Assembly: GCF_000219725.1 (NCBI RefSeq)
Contig: NC_015732.1
Coordinates: forward strand, 2,796,972-2,860,971
Direction of reading: 5' to 3'
DNA from: Gracilinema caldarium DSM 7334
GTDB taxonomy: Bacteria; Spirochaetota; Spirochaetia; Treponematales; Breznakiellaceae
Length of the DNA: 64,000 bases
In this document: in pieces, positions 26,322 to 34,582 of the stretch
Layout: each line of letters begins with the position of its first letter
How positions within the stretch are numbered: the stretch's first letter is position 1
The notes under the pieces: generated by a model
Seen by the model: the letters and a program-made list of their open reading frames with translations, nothing else
Database searches by the model: none
Told to the model about the DNA's origin: nothing
Translations under genes and position numbers: made by a program

Positions 26322-26331
26322 AGGAAATATT

Positions 26332-27816
26332 ATGAATAAGAAAGAAAGCAGCCTATTAGTACTTATCATGGCTTTGTTATTGGCAGCCTGTGCAGGCGGC
26401 CCCGCGGCCAAGACTGACCAGAGCAGTAACACTCCACCACCTGCATGGGCCCTAGAAACCCCTGGACCAAGTGGTGGATTCACCTATTTTGTGGGGTATG
26501 CAGACGGACCGGCAAATGGTGAGGTACAAGCCACAGAGGCTGCCACGGCAAGCCTTATTGCCGAAATCATGCGGTATATCGGTGTTACGATAACCGCTGA
26601 ATCCTCTGCAACGGCTCGGTCTACACTGGACAGTTTCCAGGCAGATCTGGTACAGACGGTGAAGCAGACTTCATCTAACCGGGTAGCCGGATTCCAGATT
26701 GCTGAACGCTATGTTCAAAAAAAACCTAATGGAGTTACGGTCTATATTCTTGGTAAATATAACACTAAGGACCTGGAAGCGGAAAAGAAGCGGATCGCCG
26801 CTGTATTCCAGGAAAAGATTGATGCAGTGGCTGTTCCTGAAGCAAGGGGAAAGGAACTTCTTGCAGCAGGGGATGTGATTGGTGCAGTACGGCAGTTTAT
26901 AGCCGCAGCATCAGCAGCATCAGGGGCAACTATAGAAAACGCGTCTATTAAGTTTGAACGGAATATCAATAATGCCAGAGAAGCGGTAGCTCTCATCAAA
27001 CTAGAGAAATTAAACGACCGGCTCCAAGCGAGCCCAGGAGTTGCATTTAAAGAACCCTTCAGAGCCCGAATTTCAAGCAATGGGAAACCGATACCTCAGG
27101 CTCCCATCATCGTAGGCTATCAATCCAAGCTGGCCAATGGCCGGATGACCACGAAAACCGTAAAGGTTCTCGCAGGGCCCGATGGGGTCGTGGACTTTAA
27201 CCATCCGTCTCCCGATTTTGTTGGTAAAGCGACCCTTACCATGAGACTCGACCTGTCAGCCGAAATGGAAGCCCTGTATAATGCAGGCGATACGTTTCAA
27301 TCCCTTGTAGCAGGCTTGGAGGATGCTATTGCGGATAAACGGATAAGTTTTGAGTATACCATAGTTTCCCAGGCTAAAAACATTCCCATGGCAGTACTCA
27401 TTGTAGATACCGACACTGGGGGGAATCTATCGATAGGAACCACAGGCTCGGCCTTACTCCAAACCCTGAGTTCCAATGGTTTTAAGGTATTGGTGGCACC
27501 GATGACCGCCGACCAAATAGCCGGTAAGGACGATTCAGCGATTTTGGCTGCTGCAAAGACAGCCCTTGCGGGTAAGGCGGAACGTTTTGCCTATGGCCTC
27601 AGCCGCGTGGTGTCCGTAAAGGATGATAAAACACAAAAAATTGTCACCGTTTCTGTGGAAGTTAAGGTGGTAGAGCTTGCAAGCGGCAGGATTCTCTATT
27701 CATCGGTAAAACAGGTACCTGGCCTCGGTAGTACTGAAAAGGAAGCCATGGAAGCAGCCCGGCGGCAGTTAGGTCAGAAAACCATTGGTGATGATCTTGC
27801 TGCAGCCCTGCCGTGA
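26332..27816 (+). CDS. LPP20/CsgG-like two-domain lipoprotein
   Basis: 494 aa. The lipobox is LAAC at about residue 18. After PPAWALETP comes an LPP20-like domain (about 40-165: FVGYADGPANGEVQATEAAT and VAGFQIAERYVQK), then a helical region, a beta-sandwich (about 215-320) and a C-terminal CsgG/FlgT-like alpha-beta domain (AVLIVDTDTGG to RILYSSVKQVPG). This resembles the layered build of FlgT-type proteins, an inference from pattern. The ATG at 26332 with AGGAAA is chosen over 26272, whose extension would cover the terminator-like leader. A strong terminator follows. Confidence 0.75.
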   Translation: MNKKESSLLVLIMALLLAACAGGPAAKTDQSSNTPPPAWALETPGPSGGFTYFVGYADGPANGEVQATEAATASLIAEIMRYIGVTITAESSATARSTLDSFQADLVQTVKQTSSNRVAGFQIAERYVQKKPNGVTVYILGKYNTKDLEAEKKRIAAVFQEKIDAVAVPEARGKELLAAGDVIGAVRQFIAAASAASGATIENASIKFERNINNAREAVALIKLEKLNDRLQASPGVAFKEPFRARISSNGKPIPQAPIIVGYQSKLANGRMTTKTVKVLAGPDGVVDFNHPSPDFVGKATLTMRLDLSAEMEALYNAGDTFQSLVAGLEDAIADKRISFEYTIVSQAKNIPMAVLIVDTDTGGNLSIGTTGSALLQTLSSNGFKVLVAPMTADQIAGKDDSAILAAAKTALAGKAERFAYGLSRVVSVKDDKTQKIVTVSVEVKVVELASGRILYSSVKQVPGLGSTEKEAMEAARRQLGQKTIGDDLAAALP

Positions 27817-27888
27817 TATTGGAACTGGTAGCAGCCCTGTCGTGACAATAAGGGTTGTAACTACCACGATATAAAAAGCAGCTGAAAA

Positions 27889-27926
27889 ACAAAAGCCCCG
27901 GATGATGCCGGGGCTTTTGTTACATA
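27889..27926. terminator. Terminator between the lipoprotein gene and the convergent ABC operon
   Basis: A 13-bp perfect stem (ACAAAAGCCCCGG, 27889-27901, with 27908-27920) and a six-base loop. The A/T ends of the stem let it work in both directions. Confidence 0.85.
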
Positions 27927-27949
27927 GGAGCGACAACTAGGGATATATA

Positions 27950-28693
27950 CTATAAGACCTTGCGGAGAAATTCTCTGGTTCGAGGGTTTTCTGGATTTCC
28001 GAAGATTTTATCTGGCGGGCCTTCTTCGGCAATGATACCGCTGTCCATAAAAAGAATACGTTTTCCCACTTCCCGGGCAAAGCGCATCTCATGAGTTACC
28101 ACAATCATCGTCATACCTTCAGAAGCAAGATCTCGCATTACTTCGAGAACCTCTCCAACCATCTCAGGGTCCAAAGCACTGGTGGGTTCATCAAAGAGCA
28201 TAACATCGGGCTGCATAGCCAGAGCCCTGACAATGGCAATACGCTGTTTTTGTCCTCCCGAAAGTTTTGGGGGAAATACCTGAGCCTTGTCAGTAAGTCC
28301 AACCCGTTTGAGGAGTTCCATAGCACGATTTTCTGCTTCTTCTTTGGTAAGCCCCCGCAGTTTAATTGGTGCCAGGGTAATGTTATCCAGAACATTCATG
28401 TGTGGAAAAAGGTTAAAGAGCTGGAACACCATTCCCATCTTACGCCGATGTAGATCCAGATCATGCCCCGCCCGAGTTATATCCACACCTTCGAAAATCA
28501 CCTGACCGCTAGTAGGTGTCTCGAGCAGGTTAAGACAGCGGAGAAAGGTACTCTTCCCCGAACCAGAGGGTCCGATAATGACAGCCACATCGCCCTTCTC
28601 AAAACTGGTACTGATGCCCTTGAGGACTTCCAGAGAACCGAAACGTTTATACAAATCTATTGTTTTTATCAGTTCTTCGTTATGAGCGTTCAC
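27950..28693 (-). CDS. Polar amino acid ABC transporter ATP-binding protein
   Basis: 247 aa. Walker A is GPSGSGKST, the signature is LSGGQKQR, Walker B is [13 protein letters not shown], with the switch His in VVTHEM. GlnQ/ArtP-type ATPases are about this length. The start chosen is GTG at 28693, ten bases after AGGAGG. A TTG at 28714 extends the frame but puts the ribosome binding site inside the gene. It overlaps the end of the permease gene by 14 bases, so translation is coupled. Last gene of the operon. Confidence 0.93.
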   Translation of the reverse strand: MNAHNEELIKTIDLYKRFGSLEVLKGISTSFEKGDVAVIIGPSGSGKSTFLRCLNLLETPTSGQVIFEGVDITRAGHDLDLHRRKMGMVFQLFNLFPHMNVLDNITLAPIKLRGLTKEEAENRAMELLKRVGLTDKAQVFPPKLSGGQKQRIAIVRALAMQPDVMLFDEPTSALDPEMVGEVLEVMRDLASEGMTMIVVTHEMRFAREVGKRILFMDSGIIAEEGPPDKIFGNPENPRTREFLRKVL

Positions 28694-29378
28694 CGGAATG
28701 CATCCTCCTTTCAATATAAGCCAGCAGTTTGGAAAGCGGGAAGGTCATAAGGAAATACAGGAGCGCCGCAACCAGCAGGGGCTCAAAGGGCTGAAAGGTG
28801 TTTCCCCGAATGGTATCGGCTTTGTACATGAGCTCACCGATACCAATGATCGAAACAATAGAAGATTCCTTTATGACTACAACAAATTCATTTCCCAGAG
28901 CAGGAAGAATGTTTCGAATGGCCTGGGGAATAATGATATGCCGCATGGCCATACGATGAGGCATCCCGAGAGACCGGGCGGCTTCCATCTGTCCCTTATC
29001 AACAGCCTGAATACCAGCTCTGAATATTTCTGCCACATAGGCCCCTGAATTAAGGCCAAGGGTTATAACCCCTGACATGAAGTCGGAGAAATTAATCCCT
29101 AGTATAATCCCGATCCAGGGAATATCGGGGAAACGGATCCCTATAGTCTGAAGGCCATAATAAATAATAAAAAGCTGTACCAGGAGGGGGGTACCCCGGA
29201 TAAACTCAATGTAAGCGGTAGCAATAAACCGGAGGGGCTTTCTGCTGGAGAGCTTTAACAGGGAAAGAAAAAGCCCGATAGCGGTACCTATGATAACCGC
29301 CAAAGCTGCGAGCAAAATAGTGTTCTTAGCCCCTACGATGTAAAACTGCCAATATTTACCTAAAAATGTGAAGTTCAC
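28680..29378 (-). CDS. Polar amino acid ABC transporter permease
   Basis: 232 aa, GTG start, about five membrane spans. The segment [15 protein letters not shown] is typical of the His/Glu/Gln/Arg permease family, and the EAA loop is [22 protein letters not shown], the contact for the ATPase. A single permease gene implies a homodimeric channel. It lies 16 bases after the substrate-binding protein gene and overlaps the ATPase gene. Confidence 0.94.
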   Translation of the reverse strand: MNFTFLGKYWQFYIVGAKNTILLAALAVIIGTAIGLFLSLLKLSSRKPLRFIATAYIEFIRGTPLLVQLFIIYYGLQTIGIRFPDIPWIGIILGINFSDFMSGVITLGLNSGAYVAEIFRAGIQAVDKGQMEAARSLGMPHRMAMRHIIIPQAIRNILPALGNEFVVVIKESSIVSIIGIGELMYKADTIRGNTFQPFEPLLVAALLYFLMTFPLSKLLAYIERRMHSGERS

Positions 29379-29394
29379 GCTCGCTTACCAACTT

Positions 29395-30240
29395 CTAATT
29401 TTCTACCAGTTCATTGGCTTCAGTAACAAACTGGTCTATTTTCTTTTCAGCCATCAGCCGTTCCACGGTCTTATTGATGGCCGCCAGAAGTTCCGGGTTC
29501 CCTTTCTTTACTGCAATAGCGGATCCACCTTGGTCATCGGTGAAGGTAGGTGCTGCTAAGGCCAGATCAGGGTTGTTATTCACATAGGCAGTGGCCACAG
29601 GGAGTTCCGCGACGATTGCATCGACTTTTTTATTTTTAAGGTCCAGAATGAGGTTCTTAATGGTACCCAATTCCTTAACCTTATCGGAAGGCTTTTCAGC
29701 TTCAGCTTCAGAGAGACCGAGGATTTGAGTCTTGGCAATACCAACCTGGATGGTACCCTTCTGAGCAGAAAGCCGAGCATTTTTCAGAGCCTCAACGGTC
29801 TGGTATTTTTCCTTATCTTCTGCCCGTACAATCACCCCATGGACCGCATAATAATAGGTAGTACTGAAATCGACACTCTTTTTCCGCTCTTCCGTAGGGG
29901 TCATACCGGAGATGACAATATCGATGGTACCAGCCTGCAGGGCTGCCAGGAGTCCATCAAACTGCATATCCTTTATCTCTAGTTTTACACCGAGGTCTTT
30001 GGCGATTTCCTGGGCAATAGCAATATCAAACCCAACGATAAGATCCTTTCCGTCCTTAAGACTGTGAAATTCGTAGGGTGGATAATCTGCCGACGTACCA
30101 ATAACCAGGGTCTTGGCTTTCTGAATTTTATACAGAGCATCCTGTTTTTGGTTTGATGAACAGGACAGGCTGATTCCTGCCAGAACTGCAATGGTTATGA
30201 GGACCGTTGAGAAAGAAACAAACAATTTGCAAGATTTCAT
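29395..30240 (-). CDS. Polar amino acid ABC transporter substrate-binding lipoprotein
   Basis: 281 aa. Signal with lipobox SLSC at about residue 27. The type 3 solute-binding fold is clear: TLVIGTSADYPPYEF, VGFDIAIAQEIAKDLG, FDGLLAALQAGTIDIVISGMT and RLSAQKGTIQ. The ligand is likely arginine, glutamine or another polar amino acid; two ARG-box-like sites upstream favour arginine. GGAGG precedes the ATG. First gene of the three-gene operon. Confidence 0.93.
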   Translation of the reverse strand: MKSCKLFVSFSTVLITIAVLAGISLSCSSNQKQDALYKIQKAKTLVIGTSADYPPYEFHSLKDGKDLIVGFDIAIAQEIAKDLGVKLEIKDMQFDGLLAALQAGTIDIVISGMTPTEERKKSVDFSTTYYYAVHGVIVRAEDKEKYQTVEALKNARLSAQKGTIQVGIAKTQILGLSEAEAEKPSDKVKELGTIKNLILDLKNKKVDAIVAELPVATAYVNNNPDLALAAPTFTDDQGGSAIAVKKGNPELLAAINKTVERLMAEKKIDQFVTEANELVEN

Positions 30241-30253
30241 GATTCCTCCATGG

Positions 30254-30288
30254 ATGTATAATTATACATTTCAGAGTATAAATATACA
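30254..30288 (-). promoter_or_regulatory. Pair of ARG-box-like operators before the amino acid ABC operon
   Basis: A perfect 16-bp palindrome ATGTATAATTATACAT (30254-30269) and a second site TGTATATTTATACT (minus strand, 30275-30288) both fit TGnATwwwwATnCA, the second with one mismatch. Their centres are 20 bp apart, two helical turns. TTGACT (30296-30301, minus) upstream and TATACT inside the second box (15-bp spacer) could be the promoter. Confidence 0.55.
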
Positions 30289-30293
30289 CGGCT

Positions 30294-32150
30294 TTAGTCA
30301 AGGTAGCCTAAGGACCGGCTTATCCTTGCTCGGGAAACTGAAATAATTTCTCCAGTAGCGACCCGAACCAGCCTGAGGTACACTTCCCAGGCATTATCAT
30401 CACCCTTGGTAACAGGAAGACTAATCATACTTGGCAGGATAAGATATTCTGCCCCTACAAGGTTACCCACCTTTGCGGCACTTGCCGGATCTGCGATCGC
30501 CGACAGAGAGAGTTCCAATTCCTGGAGTATTGCCTGGAGATCATTCCGTTCTACCAGGGTAAAACGCTGAGACTGATTTGCTGCCTGTAAAAGCCGTGCA
30601 CTGAATCGTTCAGCATTCTTCTTTTCCAATGACGAAGCAGCTTCCGGATACGACAGAGGAACCAGAGAAACACGGGTCCCCTTTGTGATGGGTGTAGTAG
30701 CATAATCCAAAAGACGGACAACAGTTTCGGTGAACAGCTCATCCAATATTGACTCTACATCCCGTTCGGGGACTGCTCTAGCCTCATAATAGTCATCTGA
30801 GGGAACACTGACTGAATCTCCTGAAAGAAGACTAATTTCTTCTTTGGCTAGTCGGATGATAATTGCCTCAAGACGATCTGCGGTCCAGTTTGCCCCTGTA
30901 TGATGGCTTACTGCACCAGGGGCACCACCTTCGCTTTCACCTTTTTCACCATAGGTTAAAAAGATATATTTTCCCCGACTTCGCTGGGATATCTGACGGA
31001 GCTGATACTCTCCATCGAGGGTGAGGCCCCCAGTTCCAATGCTGTGGATTCTAATAGCCTGGGTACGAGCCCGCTCTACGGATTCATTATAGGGGATACC
31101 ATCAATATAGGTATGGGCTGGGGCATCGGTAATGATGAATATCAACCGAGCGCCATTAGGATTCCAACCCATTTTATCATCTAATGCAACTGCCAGAGCA
31201 GCTTCCAGGTCTTCCGGCGTATCACCACCACCATCTGCTTTGGCTTTGGCTAAATTTGACTGAAAATTTTTCAAATTCTCCGTTAGGGGGAAAGGCCAAG
31301 TAATATAATCATCACCCCGATCGCGATAGAGAACTAAGCCGAAACGAAGTTGCGGACGCGGAGTAGCCAGATCCAGATTATCCCTGATGATTTCGATAGT
31401 TGCTTTGAGCCGCTCGATTTCTTCGCCCATAGAGCCAGTAGTATCCAGAATAAAAACAATATCAAGCGGTACTGGTGTAGGAACCCATAGGGCGCCCTGA
31501 CTCGGTTTGGTGGATAAAGATAATTCAATATTCCGCAAGCCCTGGGGAGAAACGGAAATCCGCCCTTGCAAGGCTTGTTTGCCACTGCCAGATCCCGGCG
31601 TGCTAGCTTCAATATTCCAGAGCCCCGGAGAATCTGTTAGCGGATTGATGAGTACCCTGCCATCTGCATAGGTTTTTATCTGTTCTACGAGAACCTTTTT
31701 TTCGTTATAGACTGAGACAAGTGCATTGGGGATAGGCTTTTTACGTTCATCAAGAACAGTAAGGATAATCCGGTTTTCTACGGGAACGGGTCTGATACCG
31801 GGTGTATCCTTGAAACGATTAAGAAAATCGAGGAAATAGTTATACTGGGTATTATCATCTACAAGGCCTGCTTTTAAGCCGGATTCAATGTTTTTACGCC
31901 CCGAGACAGAACCTGTAGTATATTCAGAGCGGCCTACTTTTTCTGACACACCATAGTCATCCATTTCGGTATCCCCAAGCCCTATCTTTGGAGCTGATTT
32001 AGCATCCTTTGCAGGTTCTGGGGCTGTAACCATTGGAGTGGTAGAATCTCCTGATACGGTAGCGACCGCAGGAGCCGAAGAAGAACAGCCTATGTTCATC
32101 AAAATGAATAGAACGAATAGACAGGCTAAAATAAATTTGACCGTTTTCAT
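30294..32150 (-). CDS. Lipoprotein with von Willebrand factor A domain and CsgG/FlgO-like C-terminal domain
   Basis: 618 aa. Lipobox MNIGC at about residue 28. After a disordered linker comes a small beta-domain (about 140-215: RIILTVLDERKKPIPNALVS), then a VWA domain (about 225-420) with the metal site DIVFILDTTGSMGEEI and FIITDAPAHTY, then a C-terminal domain (about 470-618) with FTLVERNDLQAILQELELS and GAEYLILPSMIS, matching CsgG/FlgO-type envelope proteins. The fusion is unusual. It is divergent from the YkgJ-type gene; a TATACT box ends six bases before the ATG at 32150 and no Shine-Dalgarno is seen. Confidence 0.8.
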   Translation of the reverse strand: MKTVKFILACLFVLFILMNIGCSSSAPAVATVSGDSTTPMVTAPEPAKDAKSAPKIGLGDTEMDDYGVSEKVGRSEYTTGSVSGRKNIESGLKAGLVDDNTQYNYFLDFLNRFKDTPGIRPVPVENRIILTVLDERKKPIPNALVSVYNEKKVLVEQIKTYADGRVLINPLTDSPGLWNIEASTPGSGSGKQALQGRISVSPQGLRNIELSLSTKPSQGALWVPTPVPLDIVFILDTTGSMGEEIERLKATIEIIRDNLDLATPRPQLRFGLVLYRDRGDDYITWPFPLTENLKNFQSNLAKAKADGGGDTPEDLEAALAVALDDKMGWNPNGARLIFIITDAPAHTYIDGIPYNESVERARTQAIRIHSIGTGGLTLDGEYQLRQISQRSRGKYIFLTYGEKGESEGGAPGAVSHHTGANWTADRLEAIIIRLAKEEISLLSGDSVSVPSDDYYEARAVPERDVESILDELFTETVVRLLDYATTPITKGTRVSLVPLSYPEAASSLEKKNAERFSARLLQAANQSQRFTLVERNDLQAILQELELSLSAIADPASAAKVGNLVGAEYLILPSMISLPVTKGDDNAWEVYLRLVRVATGEIISVSRARISRSLGYLD

Positions 32151-32156
32151 ACTGCA

Positions 32157-32205
32157 AGTATAGCCCAAGGGAGCCCTTGACGCTAATTTTTTTACTCGAT
32201 ACAGT
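32157..32205. promoter_or_regulatory. Overlapping divergent promoters between the VWA lipoprotein and YkgJ-type genes
   Basis: Plus strand: TTGACG (32177-32182), 17 bp, TACAGT (32200-32205). Minus strand: TATACT (32157-32162) with a weak TTAGCG 18 bp away at 32181-32186. The -35 elements share two bases, so the two promoters should compete. Confidence 0.45.
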
Positions 32206-32227
32206 AAGCCATTCCCGGAACAAACTA

Positions 32228-32935
32228 ATGAAAGCTATTTCTCATTACCATACCCCAGCCCTCGCGGAGACTGCGCTAGCTGAACCTTTGCGTAAGCTCT
32301 ACGAGATTTATGACAGAATAGAAAAGAGCCAGGCAGGGTGGATTTCTGCCACACCATTCCGATGCCCCGAGGGTTGTGGATCCTGTTGTGACCACTTTGA
32401 GCCCGATATTCTCGATGTGGAAGCCTATTTTCTCGCGTCCTGGCTACTCATTCATCAACGGGATAGGATACATTCGATACCTTTTGATTCTGACCAAAAA
32501 GGATGTATCCTCTCAGATCAGAATAATCCATATCATTGCACCGTCTATGAAGGCCGTCCTCTCATTTGCAGGCTTTTTGCCTATTCGGGAGACCGTGGTA
32601 AGGATGGTTCGGTACGGTATCGACCCTGCAAATTCATGAAAAGTGATTCGGTGAGCAGCCATACGGGGAAAACCTATTCGGCGCAAGAACTGCAGGAACT
32701 GTTCGGAACCCTTCCTCCTGTCATGGGGGACCTCGCAGGAGAGGCCGCCATGTTACTTCCTGAACGGTCCGGTGATCGTGCACCGCTCCGGGAGATACTT
32801 CCTGTGGCTTTGGCAAAAATTCAGTATATCCTTGACCTGGCGGCTTTCTCTGCCCAGGCTAGACAAAATGACCCCGATGGGAATAACGACGGCGATAATG
32901 ATAACGATGGAGCACCTCTGCCTCGGGCGAGCTGA
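32228..32935 (+). CDS. YkgJ-family zinc/iron-chelating CxxC protein
   Basis: 235 aa. The YkgJ (UPF0153) pattern is CPEGCGSCCDHFEPDIL, then CILSD, YHCTVYEGRPLICRLFAYSG and RYRPCKF. It probably binds a metal cluster, with unknown function. The C-terminus is a low-complexity Asp/Asn-rich tail encoded by short ATAACGA-like repeats. The start at 32228 is the first ATG after the promoter; no Shine-Dalgarno is visible. It ends seven bases before the convergent nitroreductase gene. Confidence 0.8.
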   Translation: MKAISHYHTPALAETALAEPLRKLYEIYDRIEKSQAGWISATPFRCPEGCGSCCDHFEPDILDVEAYFLASWLLIHQRDRIHSIPFDSDQKGCILSDQNNPYHCTVYEGRPLICRLFAYSGDRGKDGSVRYRPCKFMKSDSVSSHTGKTYSAQELQELFGTLPPVMGDLAGEAAMLLPERSGDRAPLREILPVALAKIQYILDLAAFSAQARQNDPDGNNDGDNDNDGAPLPRAS

Positions 32936-32942
32936 TGGACCT

Positions 32943-33476
32943 TTATACCGAAAAGGGTTTACGCCACTGGTTTTCCCAAAGAATTTCAGTCAGAGGCAGC
33001 CGGTGCTTATCCGCCACGGGCCGTTCTGTATCGGCGGGATAACCTAAGGCAACCAATTCCACTACAGGGACCTCATTTGGTATCTGGAGCACTTCCTTGA
33101 CTGGTTCCGGGTCGAAAGAGCCAATCCAGCAGGTACCAAGACCCATAGCTGTTGCTGCCAGAGTAAGGTGGTCAATCGCAATAGCCACGTCGATAGGGTA
33201 AGCCGGTTCACCACAGCGCATTATTCGTTTATCTGTTTCAGCACAGGCTACCACAATCACCGGACATTGTTTTAAAAAAGGTTGCCCTCCTGCAGTGGCA
33301 ACTTTTTCCCGTAATTCTGGATCAGTAACCAAAATAAAACGCCATTCCTGAGCATTCCGTGCTGAAGGGGCAAGGCGAACCGCTGAAAAAATAGATACTA
33401 TTTTTTCCCGCTCTACGGTCTTATCAAGAAAGGATCTAACACTTCGCCGATGGGCAATTGCATCAAAGAGGTTCAT
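32943..33476 (-). CDS. Nitroreductase-family FMN protein
   Basis: 177 aa, a short nitroreductase. AHRRSVRSFLDK at the N-terminus and LAPSARNAQEWRF are the FMN-phosphate and ring contacts, and GLGTCWIGSF is the usual C-terminal half motif. It likely reduces nitro compounds or quinones with NAD(P)H; the substrate cannot be read. A TTGCAA-17 bp-TAGAAT promoter ends six bases before the ATG, so a leaderless transcript is predicted. Confidence 0.9.
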   Translation of the reverse strand: MNLFDAIAHRRSVRSFLDKTVEREKIVSIFSAVRLAPSARNAQEWRFILVTDPELREKVATAGGQPFLKQCPVIVVACAETDKRIMRCGEPAYPIDVAIAIDHLTLAATAMGLGTCWIGSFDPEPVKEVLQIPNEVPVVELVALGYPADTERPVADKHRLPLTEILWENQWRKPFSV

Positions 33477-33482
33477 AGTTAT

Positions 33483-33511
33483 ATTCTAGAAGCCGCATCA
33501 CACTATTGCAA
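33483..33511 (-). promoter_or_regulatory. Promoter for leaderless nitroreductase mRNA
   Basis: Minus strand TTGCAA (33506-33511), 17 bp, TAGAAT (33483-33488), six bases to the ATG at 33476. No ribosome binding site. Confidence 0.6.
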
Positions 33512-33528
33512 GATTAAGGGGGTCTTTC

Positions 33529-34527
33529 TTGACTCGGTTGTTTATAGTACTACCTTGGATTTTTCTTTCACTTTTTGGTCTATGGCTTCTTGTAGTTATC
33601 GGTATAGGTCTTCGTTCTTACAGGCTCATGTTCAGAGCACAATTCCAGGATCTGGAATACTGCCGCACCTGGGGACTCGAACATAACGAATACACAGAGG
33701 ACTTTCTGAATCTCCCCTGGGAACTGGTCCGTATTCATTCAGCCTACAGGGATGCCCCTATTGGCGCCATAGTACTTTCCGCACCAGCAGCCCCAGTAGG
33801 ACTTGATGCAAAGGGGATAGCAGTTTTTGTCCATGGTATCACCTGGACACGCTATGGGATGCTCAAATACATGCAGCCCTTTATCGATCGGGGCTGGCAT
33901 GTGGTAGCCATTGATCTGGCAGGCCATGGAGATAGCCCTGGGGGGAACAAATCGGTCCCTGCCTATGGCTACCATGAAAAACATGATATTGGTGCGGTGG
34001 TCAATTGGGCTCGAGACCGTTTTGGAGTAAATCTGCCGCTCATTCTAATAGGAGAGTCTATGGGAGCAGCCACGGTTCTGCAGTATGCACCGATAGGAGC
34101 TCCCGCAGGCACATCAGCAGAAACCTGGAAAGTACAGGCCATCATTGCCGATTGCCCCTACTCTTCTGCGGCGGATGAGCTTGATGCACGGCTGGCCGAT
34201 ACGGGAATTCCTCGCTTTATTGCAAAACCAGCCCATAAGATAGTTGATATGCTACTGTACCTGTTCCGGGGTTACCACCTGGCAGATCCCTCGCCCAAAG
34301 AAGCGGTGCTGCAAAGCCCGGTTCCTATCCTGTTTATCCATGGAGAGGCGGATACCTATGTACCCACCTGGATGTCCCAGGTCATGGCAGACCGACGGGG
34401 TTCTCTTAAAACAGGCCCTACAGAGCTGCTACTCGTACCCGAAGCAAGTCATGCCAAAAGCGTGATGGTAAACCGGGACCTCTGGTTCGAACGGGTCTTT
34501 GCTTTTTTAGACAAGCATGTGAAGTAA
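33529..34527 (+). CDS. Alpha/beta hydrolase with N-terminal membrane anchor
   Basis: 332 aa. One N-terminal membrane segment (about 3-22), then an alpha/beta hydrolase domain: oxyanion strand AVFVHGITWTRYG, nucleophile elbow GESMGAA, acid loop FIHGEADTYVP and His in EASHAKS. All triad positions are present. It resembles BD-FAE/YqkD-type serine hydrolases attached to the membrane; the substrate is unknown. The start is TTG at 33529, placed six bases after AGGGGG; no nearer ATG fits. Confidence 0.85.
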   Translation: MTRLFIVLPWIFLSLFGLWLLVVIGIGLRSYRLMFRAQFQDLEYCRTWGLEHNEYTEDFLNLPWELVRIHSAYRDAPIGAIVLSAPAAPVGLDAKGIAVFVHGITWTRYGMLKYMQPFIDRGWHVVAIDLAGHGDSPGGNKSVPAYGYHEKHDIGAVVNWARDRFGVNLPLILIGESMGAATVLQYAPIGAPAGTSAETWKVQAIIADCPYSSAADELDARLADTGIPRFIAKPAHKIVDMLLYLFRGYHLADPSPKEAVLQSPVPILFIHGEADTYVPTWMSQVMADRRGSLKTGPTELLLVPEASHAKSVMVNRDLWFERVFAFLDKHVK

Positions 34528-34531
34528 CGAA

Positions 34532-34560
34532 AGGCCGCTCACTTAAGCGGCCTCTTAATT
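34532..34560. terminator. Terminator between the hydrolase gene and convergent murJ
   Basis: AGGCCGCT (34532-34539) pairs with AGCGGCCT (34546-34553), six-base loop, short T-rich tail. Confidence 0.6.
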
Positions 34561-34582
34561 GACGTTCTATTTCAATAATCGA

